The notes beneath the pieces are model-generated. The model was given only the letters and a program-made list of their open reading frames with translations. It was not told where the DNA came from and made no database searches. Below, piece by piece: positions 42,801 to 64,000 of a stretch of DNA of 64,000 bases (position 1 is its first letter; the number at the start of each line of letters is the position of its first letter). Both the position numbers and the translations under genes were made by a program. The DNA lies in the NCBI GenBank assembly GCA_012295275.1, contig CM022673.1, forward strand, positions 23,537,081 through 23,601,080, read 5' to 3'. Source of the DNA: Chrysomallon squamiferum (Eukaryota; Mollusca; Gastropoda; Neomphalida; Peltospiridae).

Positions 42801-45800
42801 ACCAAATCTGTTATTAAGAGTTTCAGATAAAAAAGTATGAGTAAATGAGTGAATGCAGACTGATAGCTGACTGAATTTATTAATGTTAATTGAATGAATG
42901 AATGCTGACTGAACAAGTTAATGCTGTCTAAACAAATGAATGCTGACTGAACAAGTTAATGCTGTCTAAACGAATGAATGCTGACTGAAAGAGTAAATGC
43001 TGAATGAATGGAGAATGATAAATGCAAATGAATGGAATTCCATTTTTATTTTGCACATTACAGATAAATATTTCTTTTCTTTTTTTTCTTTGGCAACTTT
43101 GAGCTGTAATTAATGATTTCCCATTTAATTAATAATTCAACTCTCATTGCACTCAATCCATCCTGTCAGTTTGTAATATCACAGGCAAAACATATTTAGA
43201 GAAATTTTCTAGATGCTTTCAGTTGATACAAATTCTGCAGTGATTCTTTGTGAAAAGTGTAAGAATTTTCAGTTTGTAATTCAGACACAGCTCTTGAATC
43301 ATTTGTGTCATTTTTTCTTCATACCTGTAAACCAGTTACTAATACCATAAACATCCTAACAAATAAGTCATTTTTACTTGTAGTATACTCAGTTATTAAA
43401 TACCATAAGTCCTAGCAAGTATGTTATTGTTATTTGTAGTATTACTCAGTTACTAAATACCATATGTCCTAACAAGTAAGTCATTGGTACATGTTTGAAG
43501 GAATTGGCTGTAATTACATAAATTTTGTTCAACTTGTTTTGTTCCAGATGATGGCAGTTTGCAGATGGCTGATTCAAACAGTTCCAAACAAATTCTGGTT
43601 CCATGTAAGGTGTGTGGTGATAGAGCCTCTGGTTATCATTATGGAGTCAATTCCTGTGAAGGATGTAAGGTGTGGCATTGCTTTTTGTTATTCATATTTG
43701 TCTTGTACACATTCCTGTGATAAACGAATATAATTTGAAACAATCTGTTTTTACAGTTATTTTTCTCTATATATAAAAGTTAAATGCAAACTAAAGTGTA
43801 ACAAGTTTATTTTACTGTGTTATTTTCACTAACAGTAAAACGTAACATATTATTCAGTTGCTTTTGTTGTGTATTATTTCTTTTTGGTTATGTAAAGTAA
43901 TTATTGATGCAACTATTGCATATATCGTTTCTCTTTGCAGAATTGCTCTACATTAATATGTTAATAAATATGGTTTCAAATCTATCCATGTATTGTGTCT
44001 GTGAACAGTATTGTTAAAAATATATTAACATAATTTAATTAATGCATTATATAACTATAAGAATAATAATTTAAATGAACTAATAATATTTTTTCAGGGA
44101 TTTTTTCGTCGAAGCATTCAGAAGCAAATAGAATATCGGTGTTTGAGAGATGGGAAGTGCATGGTGATTCGACTGAATCGGAATCGCTGTCAGTACTGCC
44201 GCTTCAAGAAGTGTCTTGCTGTAGGCATGTCACGTGACTGTACGCTCATTTTTATATACACTCTTTTACAAAATGTAAAAACATAATAATCGGGTTTAAA
44301 ACAAAAAAGATGATGACTCTGGCTGGTCACAAAGTAGCTCTGTTCAGTTATATAGAATAATTAACATATATACTGTACTGTTTGTGTGACAACATCAGTG
44401 TCTGTTTTTAACTTGAAATAATTACTTTATACACTATCTTCTTGAACAGTAATTCAGTAACTTCCTACCCTTATTTCATTTATATACTTTGTACTGGAAA
44501 CTTCAGCATATCAATAGCTTCTTCTGTTGACTAATTCCTTTTTATACACTATATTTGACTTTTAGCATACCAGTAACTACTTTAGAATAAATAAGTATTT
44601 TTTCATACTAAACACATCAGTATAAAGAAAAACTGATTTGAATACTCTCTGTATAATTTCTATACTTCAATAAATGTGTAATGGATAATTTATATATATA
44701 TATATTTTTTATGCTGACATCCTCAGTACCTCTATATAGAATAATTAATTTATATGTGGTCTTTATCTAAACAGTTAACCCTTACAACAGACTGAGTAAT
44801 AACTTGTTTGTTTTCACAGCTGTGAGATATGGCCGCGTACCAAAGCGGTGTAAAAGTCAGGATGATTCTCGAGTGACTTCCACTGATTCAAGCCAGGAGC
44901 AGACTGCTCTTGAGAGTAAACAGCTTGCCATCTATGACATCATTCTCAGCGTCTCACAGGCTCACCACACTCATTGTGCTGTCACTGAAGACAAGGTGAA
45001 GGTCATCCACAGAAAACCAGCCACACTAGTGAGTTTGTTGAAAAACCCTTCTCAAATTTTGTTTTTTAAATTAAAATCAATTAATGTCATTTGTAGATTC
45101 TTCACTAATCATTCTGTCATTAGTGACATATGTCCTTATCATAAAACTGTCCCATTTTGTTTTTTTAATAGACTTGGGGAGATATATTATAAAGTTTGCA
45201 AAATAAAAAGTGTGGCTAATATAAAATAATGCAGGTGCATTAATGTATTATCTCACATTTACATTACAGCACTGATTAGAAGCTATTTATGGGTAGAAAT
45301 ATAGTGAATGCCTGTAAAATGTACTAATGTATATCTAAATTGGGAATGTTAATTAGTTGCAATGACCTAACTGTGAGATATCTCTCCAAAAGTGAAAATG
45401 TATTTTAATTTTAAAATATTTCAGATGCAGAAAATCCGAATTCCTGATGGTGCAACTCATTTTTCAAATGAGGAACTTGAGCGACAGAGGCTGCTGATGT
45501 GGCAGCAGCTGTCTGACCTCATCACACCAGCCATACAGAGTGTAGTGGAGTTTGCTAAACGAGTACCAGGTGTGTATATCTTCTGTGGTCTCACCAGCAT
45601 TTGTGAAAGGGATGGCAGGAATCAGCATAACTTGTGCAAGTTAAACAAATGGATGGTACAGAACATTTTCAGGATACAAGTACTTTGAACAATGTTCAAA
45701 TTACTTGTTTGTCAAAAATACTCCTATGAATAATTGCATCAAATGCATTAACTATTAACAAGTTTATTTTATTTGCAATTAAATAAACTTCTGTTGCTGG

Positions 45801-46631
45801 TGAGTTTTGTCTGCTTGTTCTGTGAATTATATGTTTTTTGAATATATTTATACAAAATAATACACATGTTGTTTTTGTGACCTCATGTATATATTATATG
45901 TGTGTGTGTGTGTGAAATGTGAGATTGTTTTTATTGCTCTGAAAGTAAAAAATTGCCACTGCAATATGAGAATGTGATGTTGAGTTGACAATGCACTGTT
46001 AATAACAATTATTTTTATATTGTGTAGAATTGAGTGCATATCTTTTCTGAAGGACGAAGATAATATTTTAAAAAGTTATTTATAATGATTGTACAGTTGC
46101 ATGTTAAAAAATTTGTAGTGATCATTGAAATTCATGTGCAGTAATTTTGCCGTCCAACACCTACTACAGTAGCCTTGATTACACAAGCACTGTGTTTAGC
46201 AATAAATTTCAGAGGAATTGGATTGTGTCCCTTCAAAATGTGGGAGGGAGTAATTTGTAAATTTGACAGTTGCCACTTCAGATTACATCTGTTTTGTTTA
46301 GGGACTAGAGATGTAAAGTGCTGACCCCAAAAATGCAAAACAGTGGCATGACAGTCAGTCTAAATAAATGGGTAGCAGATATTGCTGCAGTTGCTGATGA
46401 ATGGCAGGTGAACTTGTTGTAGCCATAAGGGATGGCGAGACCCCTGATCATTAACTAAATCATGTCAGTGCTCAAAAATGTTCTATTACTACTAATAGTG
46501 TTCAGTTCAGTCTTATATTGTAAGTACAGCTGGAAATGGAAACCTCTCAGTGTGTGAAATGAGGATTTCCTACAGAAGAAACACTGGTGGATTTACAAAA
46601 AGAGAACTATTTATTTGTGTATGTGTGTATG

Positions 46632-46682
<51 letters not shown>

Positions 46683-48633
46683 TTTTTGTCACTTCATGCC
46701 ATTTTCTAATTTCAGGTTTTTCTGATCTGTCACAAGATGATCAACTCATTTTAATAAAGTCAGGGTTCTTTGAAATCTGGCTTACAAGGATGTCACGGAT
46801 GTTTAACAAGAGTGAGAATGTTCTCACCTTTGATGAGGGCAGTCTTATACAAAAAGATGAGCTAGCCGTTGTTTACTCTGTAAGTAAAACACTTAGACTT
46901 GCTGTTGTTTAGTCTGTTGTAGGTAAAACACTAGAAAATGAGCTAGCAGGTGTTTAGTCTGTAAGTAAAACACTAAAAGTTAAACTTGAAGTTGTTTACT
47001 CTGTAAGTTAAGCATTAAAAGTCAAGCTAGCAGTTGTTTACTGCATAAGTAAACTTTAAGAGTTAAGCTAGACATTGTTTGTTCCATAAGTAAAACACTA
47101 AAAGATAAAGAAATAGTTGTTTACTTGATTGTAAGTAAAAACTCTAAAAAATGAAGTAGCAGTTGCTTACTATGTAACCCAAATACTAAAAGATATTTCG
47201 ATATTTTGACTACATTATGTTGAGTTTAATGAATGTAGTGTATTTGTTGTTTATAATTAAAGTTATATTTTTATTTGTAGCCTGAATTTATTGTTGCAAT
47301 GTTTGATGTGGCAGCAAGCTTTAATCTACTCTGTCTGAATGACACAGAAATTGGGCTCTTCACAGGCATTGTTCTTTGTTCTGCAGGTAAGCTCTTACAT
47401 AGGCTATACATTATCCTGAACACCATTTTAACTGTCGGAATATAAATCTCATGTGCCTATAGTAATAACTCACATTATTTCAATGTCATATCTCCCTACT
47501 GTAGTGGTGTTGTATCTTTCACTGTATTATGTCATTAGTGTGACATATTTTTCACTATATTATGTCACATTTCTCACTGTGTTATCTCATTAGTGTAGTG
47601 TATCTTTCACTGTATTGTCTAATTATTGTAATGTTGTATCTTTCACTGTATTATGTCACATTTCTCACTGTATTATCTCATTGTTGATGTGTGGTATTTC
47701 TCACTGCGTATGTCACATTTCTGACTGTTATCTCACTATTGTACTGTTGTATCTTTCACTGCATTATGTCATATTTCTGACTGTTATCTCACTATTGTAG
47801 TGTTGTATCTTTCACTGCATTATGTCACATTTCTCACTGATATCTCACTATTGTAGAGTTGTATTGTCATATTTCTCACTGTTGTAGTATTGTATCACTG
47901 CATCAAGTCATATATCTCATTATCTTAGTGTTTATTAGTGTATTTCTCACTGTTGTAGATAACTATTGTAGTGTTGCCTGTCACATTATTTGTCTTATTT
48001 CTTCCTGTTGTATCCTATTGATGCAGTATTGTCTCACACTATTATGTAATATTTTTCAGTTTCTAATTTCTCAGTTTGATCTAATATTTGTTTTTCACTG
48101 TAGAAACTCAGATATCCTGCTAATAGATCAGTCTTAATGATTTTAACTCCAGAAAAAAAAAAAAAAAAAAAAAAGATAAAATAAAAACAATTAATGATTC
48201 CATTTCACTCTGTCAAACATAATACCTATAATACTGAATAAGATAACTATTGGAATCTTTTCCAGTTTACATTTTTACACTAATCTCTCTCAGTCTTATA
48301 AATCATTGTATTTGTCATTGTATCTCACTTGTATTTTAACTAACAATTGGTCACTGTTTTGCAGACCGTCACGGTCTCTCGGACACCAAGTCGGTAGAAA
48401 AGATTCAAGACAAGCTGATTGAGGCCTTGAAGCTGCAGGTCAGTCGAAACCATTCAACTGAGGAAAATCTGTTTGCCACAATCATCATGAAACTTCCTGA
48501 ACTGCGCACTCTGGGCACCCAGCACAATGAATTACTCAAATGGTATCGGCTGCAGTGGGGGCATGTCAACCTTCCTCCTCTGTTTGCTGAAATCTTTGAT
48601 ATACCAAAGTGTGAAGAAGAAACTCAGGGATGA
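39848..48633 (+). CDS. E78: E78-like nuclear receptor (NR1E family)
   Basis: Eight coding exons: 39848-40097, 43548-43669, 44098-44239, 44820-45028, 45425-45569, 46716-46879, 47281-47386 and 48365-48633, in phase, 468 residues. It is a ligand-regulated or orphan transcription factor of the Rev-erb/E75/E78 branch; in insects E78 is an ecdysone-response gene. The DNA-binding domain starts [14 protein letters not shown] (C103) with P-box CEGCKG. The second finger ([25 protein letters not shown]) is the E78 version, unlike E75 or Rev-erb. A C-terminal extension, [10 protein letters not shown], follows. The ligand-binding domain spans about 245-468 and ends with LFAEIF (452-457), which fits an AF-2 helix 12 motif. 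The N-terminal A/B region is Ser-rich with a short poly-Ser. An intact Tigger relic lies in intron 1, and a junction-derived array follows exon 6. Confidence 0.93.
41053..41777 (+). mobile_element. Tigger/pogo-type transposon relic 2, in E78 intron 1
   Basis: The left end CAGTGGTACCTTTACTTAGG pairs with the reverse complement of the right end, CAGTGGTACCTTGACTTATG. A TA dinucleotide precedes the left end. It is about 725 bp with a truncated transposase N-terminus, so it is a deletion derivative. Confidence 0.85.
41325..41414 (+). pseudogene. Tigger transposase N-terminal relic
   Basis: [20 protein letters not shown], then KHEIIEKHE, then a stop. The next bases, in shifted frames, still suggest VVNLARQ, the pogo-type helix-turn-helix start. 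No DDE core remains. Confidence 0.75.
42840..43020. repeat. Short array of about 36 bp in E78 intron 1
   Basis: Units of GAATGAATGCTGACTGAACA + AGTTAATGCTGTCTAAA are repeated about four times. Confidence 0.75.
43330..43490. repeat. Array of about 60 bp x 3 before E78 exon 2
   Basis: Three copies carry ACTCAGTTA[CT]TAAATACCATA, then TCCTA[GA]CAAGTA. It ends about 60 bp upstream of the exon 2 acceptor and does not copy exon. Confidence 0.7.
46641..46681. repeat. (GT)n microsatellite in E78 intron 5
   Basis: A pure GT run that begins about 35 bp upstream of the exon 6 acceptor. Confidence 0.95.
46852..47190. repeat. 42-bp array copying the E78 exon 6 donor junction, about 8 units
   Basis: The true junction is GATGAGCTAGCCGTTGTTTA + CTCT | GTAAGTAAAACACT. 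The next units repeat both sides: AATGAGCTAGCAGGTGTTTA + GTCTGTAAGTAAAACACT; AAACTTGAAGTTGTTTACTC + TGTAAGTTAAG; CAAGCTAGCAGTTGTTTACT and so on. About 28 bp of each 42-bp unit derives from exon. At least two downstream units keep a perfect GTAAGT. Confidence 0.9.
47470..48060. repeat. Degenerate TTTCACTG/TCTCACTG array in E78 intron 7
   Basis: Repeated TTGTAGTGTTGTATCTTTCA + CTGTATTATGTCACATTTCT + CACTG units of about 55-60 bp with many partial copies. It does not reach the exon. Confidence 0.75.
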
Positions 48634-51600
48634 GGCAGCTAGTCATAATTATCATCAGAAACCATAGCAACAGGGGAAGTGATTGTCTGTGTGGAGGCAA
48701 CTGCTTTGTCTCATTATCAATATCAATATTCCCTTGTTTACCATCAGGGATCTATTTATTTTTTAGTATATTCACTTATTAAACTTTGAGGAATGGTTGT
48801 GTTTCAAATTTATCTGGTGCTTCTGAATTTTCCCCTGTTTCGTGTCTGAGATGACTATTTGTAATAGAATAAGCAGCATCTCATTAACTTAGTGAATAAC
48901 ACCTCACAACACACATTTAGACCATCTGTACCCATTCTTAGATTTTGTTTATAGTGCTATTTTCTTTAACCTCAAAATATTTTACCTTGTCTGTAGTATA
49001 AACAGTTATGACTCTTATAAAATTTAATATTATACATTTTGAAAAATTTAGTAGTAATATTCAAAAAAGTGCATTAGTACTTTTTTCCTTTAATTGTAAA
49101 ATATTTTTTTTTTTTTTTTATGTATATTTTCAGGGAGATAAAATTGTAAGATAATCCTCAGGGACACCTGCAGCATTTTCCTCCTAAAACTGTCTTTACA
49201 TATATTTATTGTGTTTGTTCTACATCTCAAGTGTGAGATATATTTACCTCATCTGTTTGTTATTGGCAGAAAATAACGATTACATTTTAGTTAAGGATTA
49301 CCACATTTGGTATTTTATAAGCGGAGAAATGGAAAGATGTTTTAATTGAAGTTGAAACATGTATCGATTTGTAAAGGTTTTGCAAAAAATTTCCTTGTTG
49401 TTAAAACAGAAAAGTTTATTTAGAAATGGCAAAAAAAAAAAAAAAGGGTTTCTTTTTCTATTTTGTCAGCAGTATCTTGATGGCTAAAATGGTGCACTAG
49501 CATTAAGATGAGTGTGTATGTGCGTGTGCATAAGAGAAATTTTGCATGATAAGTGTTGAAGCTGTAGTGTAGGCATGTTAATTTTTACTGGAGAATGATT
49601 GGAATGTGAAAGTTATATACTGGTTTGTCTTGACAGCTGTTATTTGTTTCTGTTATGTGTAGATTTACAGTTTTACATTAAATGTATTTGTGGCTGGATA
49701 ATGGTTCCATTTTTAAGTGGCATTTTCATTATGTGAAGTTTAGTACTTTACCAAAGGCAATTGTTACATGGGTAAAATTAGCATCTACAATCTGATCAAT
49801 TATGAAGGTAAATAAGACATTACCATTGTGACTTTACTTGTTTAAATTTAGCAAGGTTGAGACCAGAAATAAAACACACTATGTTTCATTACAAAAATTA
49901 CTTTCTTATTATAATTTCTGTAACAAATTTGAAACTGTTGTATTTCACATTTTGATATGTCCTGTTGTTTAAGCTAATTATGAAATATAATAATAACTTC
50001 TGAACTGAAGGAAACTAATTTTACATGTACATTTGATAAATTATACAGCAGACAGTAGATGTGTGTTATGTGCATTATATATCATCTGTACGTGTTGTGT
50101 AAAATGTTACACGTTTTTGTGAGTGCTATTGTACTGGTGTTTTTTTAAAGACACAAATGCTGACTTCTCATATTTGATTTAAGTTTTCACATTTCTACAG
50201 AACAAAAACAAAAAGACAGTGGAGTACAGTTTTAAAAAGTTCTTAAAATGGCAACCAAAACATTTGTATTTGTATATATAGAAGTAACAAATCTTTACTT
50301 TTATCATTGCCTTTGTATTAACAGAATTTGCTTAAATCAAAACCTGTTGGAATTGACCTATGACATGCAATTATTTTTGACCTGTTACATATAACAATAA
50401 CACATTCACGTTTATAGTTAACCTATAACAAGTATTTGTAACTGAAATGTTATGTATAATTTGTATACATGACCTGTTAGATACAAGTATTTAAGAGGTG
50501 GACACAACAAAAATGCACTTCTCTTTTTATTTACTTATATTTATATGACAACTTTAAAATATACTTTTATATATTTGTATTAATTTTACTAGATCTCAGT
50601 GTATGTAATGTTAAGTTCTTTATCAAATATCCTAAAACAAATAATTACCATAACATTTGATTAATTTTAAACAATTTTTAAGGAAACAATATTTGATTGC
50701 TTATGTTTTAAAGAATTTATATATGATTTTTAAGTATGTCAATTTGTGATAGATTTTTAAGATTAAAAAGTATAAAGTAAGGCAGTGCACGTGGCATAAA
50801 AATTAAGAGTTGATCAATCTACAAACAGCCCACAACTACATAAAATGTTTCTCAGTTTGTATTGTAATTTATTAGTTGAGATGAAACAAGAATTTGGAAA
50901 TATCTCAGAGATACACTTTAATATTTACAGCTGTTTTGTATAATTTTACTACCTGAATTTCTGACATTTAGTTATCTATGAACAGTTAGGTTTTTTGTTT
51001 TTGTCTTTTTTTAAAATAAGTTCATACTACATTTTTATGTTGTAGAAAAATTGTTACAAAAAAAACCATTTGGTCATTTGATAATAACACAGCACTCAGG
51101 AATGCATCATCTTTGTTTTGGAAAAATAAATACCTCATTTAAATACTGATGTTAGAACTCGGTGATGTAGCACACTGGCCCACTGGGAAATTCCAGTCAC
51201 TCAAAATAAAAGCAAAAAATAAAACTGAAGAAGTAAAAAATAACTGAATCGTCAATAGATTGTAACGTTTACCTCAGATTTTTCATTTGATTCTTTTGGT
51301 TGTCTTTTTGGAAGATTCTTTTAGACCCATTAGAGTGGGCCATTTTACAAGTTTTCACAGTGGCAATATTAGACACTACAACTGATCTTTCATAAAAATA
51401 ATTGTCCGTGAAATGTCCAATACACACTATTGCTTTTAAAATGAGGTATGCTGGACAAACACAGGCAGCTATAAAACAGCATCTCTGATCTCTAACCATA
51501 CTGTTTTAAATAAACATTTTGTATTTAATTTTATTTGTAAGTAGAACACAGGTATTTCTAATAATGTACTGTCTTAAATTTTTTGCATGAAACTTAAAAT

Positions 51601-53040
51601 ACTGAATAGTTTTTAAATAACAGCGTCATAAAATGTTTTTTGATTTTTTTTAACTCAGTGATTTTTGTTTATTGTTACTGTTCTTCACAATTTAAATTTA
51701 TATTTGATGTTGTTTTATAAGTTTGTTTTAAGAAATGTCTGTTGATCAGCATATTTTAATACAGGTAATGAAGATTAATGGTTTGATTACTACAACTAAA
51801 AGTGCTCTCAATTCATGTATGGGAGAGAGAGAGAACGAGAGCAAGACAGAGAGTGAGAGAGAGATTGAGAATGAGAATGAATGGTTTTATTTAGTGTCAC
51901 AAATAAAGCATGCATTCTTAAACATAAATATCTGAAGCAGATTTAACAAAAATTGAAATTTTAATGTCGAAACTTTTGTATCTAGGCATCCTTTTTATAT
52001 AGGTCTACAAATTGAAGTAATTTTATTTTACAGATTTGATAATTGTAATATGTTTGGATTTAATTTTAAATATTTTTTAATAATTCTTTTTTCATTTTTA
52101 AAATTTAATAATTTTTAATAATTATATACAGAAATGTAAATATATTCATGATATTAAAGTCCTTTTAAAGCTGAATTAATTCTGTTATGAATTGAATGTA
52201 TTTAAACCTAACTTGTGTTCTAGAAAGTAATTTCTACAATTGTTTGAAATGGCATGTAACTGCCCTTTCAAAAGAAAAAAGAAAAAAAGAAGAATGTGAC
52301 AAGTAGTTCAGTTAAATTGTTTGTGCATTTTTTAATTTATATTGACAGGTTATATTAAGATGCATACAAATTAGTCAGATACAGTATCTTAATGTTTTAA
52401 ATGAAATAATAATAATTATAATAATAAATAAAAAAATGAGTAACAATCAATGTTATTAATTTTGTAATTCTTTCTCTATTTTTTGTTGAAACTACCTAAA
52501 ATTTAATGCACCATGCTTTTATCAGTTATTGTTTAAACACATGTTCATTTGTATGGCAGGCTGGGATATTGTTTATCCTGAACTTCTGCTATCAAATTTT
52601 TACTATTTTTACTTAATAAATATAATTTAACTGGGCATTATTTAATTACAAACTAGCAGATCTTGTGCAGTCCTTGATATTTTATCAAGCATATTTTTAT
52701 TTTTTTATTTATTTTTTTTAAATTTATTTATTATTATCTTTTTTAAATAACTTATTATAAAAAAGTTCATAATTTTTCAATAATATCAAAATCTATTATT
52801 TTAATGTACAATGAATATTTCTTTTAATTAAAATGTATTATAATTACTATAATACTAAGAATGTGTGATAATTATAATATAGACATTATGAGGAAGAAAT
52901 ATTTACATTTCCTTTTTGAATAAAAAACTTTTCTTCTTTTTTTCTACCACTATTATTGACATGTGTTCGGGATATCTGAAAAATGTTTACATTAACTTTT
53001 TTAGTTGTACATATTATTCAAGTTAAAACACACACAAACA

Positions 53041-53083
<43 letters not shown>

Positions 53084-53939
53084 CAACATTGCTAAACTGA
53101 ATTTTTTTTGTGCGATTCACAAAACATTTCCTCCATCTGTTGTGTAATTCCTTACAACAACTCAGGAGTCTACATTTTAATCTTGCCGTGGGAACAGGAA
53201 CTTTTACCTGACACAGCAGCAAGGTGTTGCATACCTCATTTTATTAACTGCCATATTGACTATTTTAGAAAATATGTCACTTGTTGACAAGTGTGTATTT
53301 CTGGCATGCTTCAGATACATACATCTCCTACACAACTCTCTGTCTGTCTATGAATTGTACATTTATTTTAATAGCAGAATACTGTGCTCAATATATTAAT
53401 TAGTTGAATTTATAGACTAAATGTAGATTATACTGACCCTTTATATTCAGGTCAAATTTGTATGAAAGAAATCTTTGTCTTGAGATTTTTTTTTCATGTT
53501 ATATAATGCTACGCATAAAATAAACTCAGTGGAAATAATGTTTTGTTTGTAATCATTTAAATGTGGTGGGTGGAAACAAATTGTGTTTGCAGTTACTACT
53601 GATTGCTTCAATTAGATCTAAGCCAATTTTTTGTATGAAACACATTGAACAGTAACTACTTGTAAGGGGAACACATTGACCATTCTGCATAACAATGAAA
53701 CACTGAATATAACTACATGTAAGAGAAATACTAGACATCACTACTTACAAGAGGAAGTATTTGAACTTAAAATGTAAATGACATTTTGTTTTTAATTAGG
53801 TTATTATTTTTAATTTCCTATCACTATAATTTGCTAAACATAGAGAAACTCACCAGTTAGAATCAGAAATGTAGATTTCACCAAGGAATAATGTATTCAG
53901 TATGAAGTTGATTAGAGAAGAAATTTCACTTTAAAATAA
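48634..53939. other. E78 3-prime UTR and intergenic space to MCM9
   Basis: No second gene was recognised. The first 2-3 kb downstream of the E78 stop are AT-rich with long T and A runs and ATTTA motifs, consistent with a long 3-prime UTR, but the end cannot be placed because many AATAAA hexamers occur. A GA-rich patch lies at 51821-51880 and a (CA)n run at 53029-53083. Confidence 0.35.
53029..53083. repeat. (CA)n microsatellite
   Basis: A nearly pure AC dinucleotide run. Confidence 0.95.
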
Positions 53940-53945
53940 TTTATT
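53940..53945 (-). other. Probable MCM9 polyadenylation signal
   Basis: A minus-strand AATAAA lies 24 bases past the distal MCM9 stop (53969-53971). This supports the distal reading frame, not the early frameshifted stop, as the true gene end. Confidence 0.45.
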
Positions 53946-53968
53946 ATAATTGGTTTACATCATTACAA

Positions 53969-63620
<9,652 letters not shown>

Positions 63621-63908
63621 ATTTTAGTTACAGTCGTCTCAGAATTTTTCTGATATTAGATGTAATAAATACACACACAAAAACAACACTTGAAGTTCGC
63701 GCTACATTACCTCTTAACGGAAGTTGTAATTTACATAACTGATATCACTTCCATCGTTTACTGATTTATTTTTGAACTTGTAAAACAAGCGGAACTGGAT
63801 ACAAAATCCTGTGGAGTATTCATAGACAAATCTCAGCATTTTGTAAACTTTTAAATAAAAATACATTTGTAGCAGCTTTTATTTACAGCACTTATTTACT
63901 TATCAATT
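63621..63908. promoter_or_regulatory. Bidirectional promoter between MCM9 and TOP3B
   Basis: Only 288 bp separate the two divergent start codons, so both promoters and 5-prime UTRs must share this interval. It holds ETS-type sites (ACGGAAGT at 63717-63724, GCGGAACT at 63788-63795) and no TATA box at a sensible distance. Both genes act in genome maintenance. Shared control is inferred. Confidence 0.6.
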
Positions 63909-64000
63909 ATGCGTACAGTTCTCATGGTTGCAGAAAAGCCGTCGCTGGCACAGTCGTTAGCAAAGATCCTTTCCAATGGAAATATGAATAGTAGAAAAGG
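63909..64000 (+). CDS. TOP3B: DNA topoisomerase III beta, N-terminal fragment (cut by window end)
   Basis: The first 30 codons read MRTVLMVAEKPSLAQSLAKI + LSNGNMNSRKG, nearly the same as the start of animal TOP3B (M-TVLMVAEKPSLAQSIAKIL). This is the beginning of the TOPRIM domain, whose first acidic residue is the Glu of VAEKPS. TOP3B is a type IA topoisomerase acting on DNA and RNA with TDRD3. The rest lies outside the window. Confidence 0.93.
   Translation, partial: MRTVLMVAEKPSLAQSLAKILSNGNMNSRK

Overview
This is an AT-rich nuclear DNA window from an animal with intron-rich genes: short exons, GT-AG introns, microsatellites and eroded transposons. It is most likely a protostome and probably a mollusc. 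It carries an E78/NR1E nuclear receptor, a family absent from vertebrates, plus Tigger/pogo relics, a LINE tail with the invertebrate-type NEYHYIFEC signature, and two fragments that resemble SINE-like repeats I recall from molluscs. The species cannot be fixed from sequence alone.

I rebuilt five genes exon by exon, checking splice sites and reading phase, plus the first exon of a sixth. (1) A TEX12-like synaptonemal-complex protein, minus strand, 6465-11158. (2) A ferritin heavy-chain-like gene, plus, 14033-15177. (3) SUPT5H/SPT5, minus, 26 coding exons, 16933-34209. (4) An E78-like (NR1E) nuclear receptor, plus, 8 coding exons, 39848-48633. (5) MCM9, minus, 19 coding exons, 53969-63620. (6) The first 92 coding bases of TOP3B, plus, 63909-64000. 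Start codons are arranged head to head: TEX12/ferritin, SPT5/E78, and MCM9/TOP3B only 288 bp apart, which probably share a promoter. Ferritin/SPT5 and E78/MCM9 converge.

Between and inside the genes lie three internally deleted Tigger/pogo elements, two LINE fragments, two SINE-like fragments, stray exon copies of TEX12 and ferritin upstream of their parents, and a coding-like stretch of unknown nature in SPT5 intron 1.

The most striking signal is a recurrent class of intronic tandem array whose repeat unit copies, or directly abuts, an exon-intron junction of the host gene. Clear cases are MCM9 exon 4 on both sides, MCM9 exon 10, E78 exon 6, and SPT5 exons 6, 10 and 15. Weaker cases are at MCM9 exons 11, 16 and 18. 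Such arrays create rows of decoy splice sites. At MCM9 exon 4 the decoy donors keep the reading frame open and would add 10-residue modules. Two coding frameshifts, one in SPT5 exon 11 and one in the last MCM9 exon, look like assembly errors or segregating indels.
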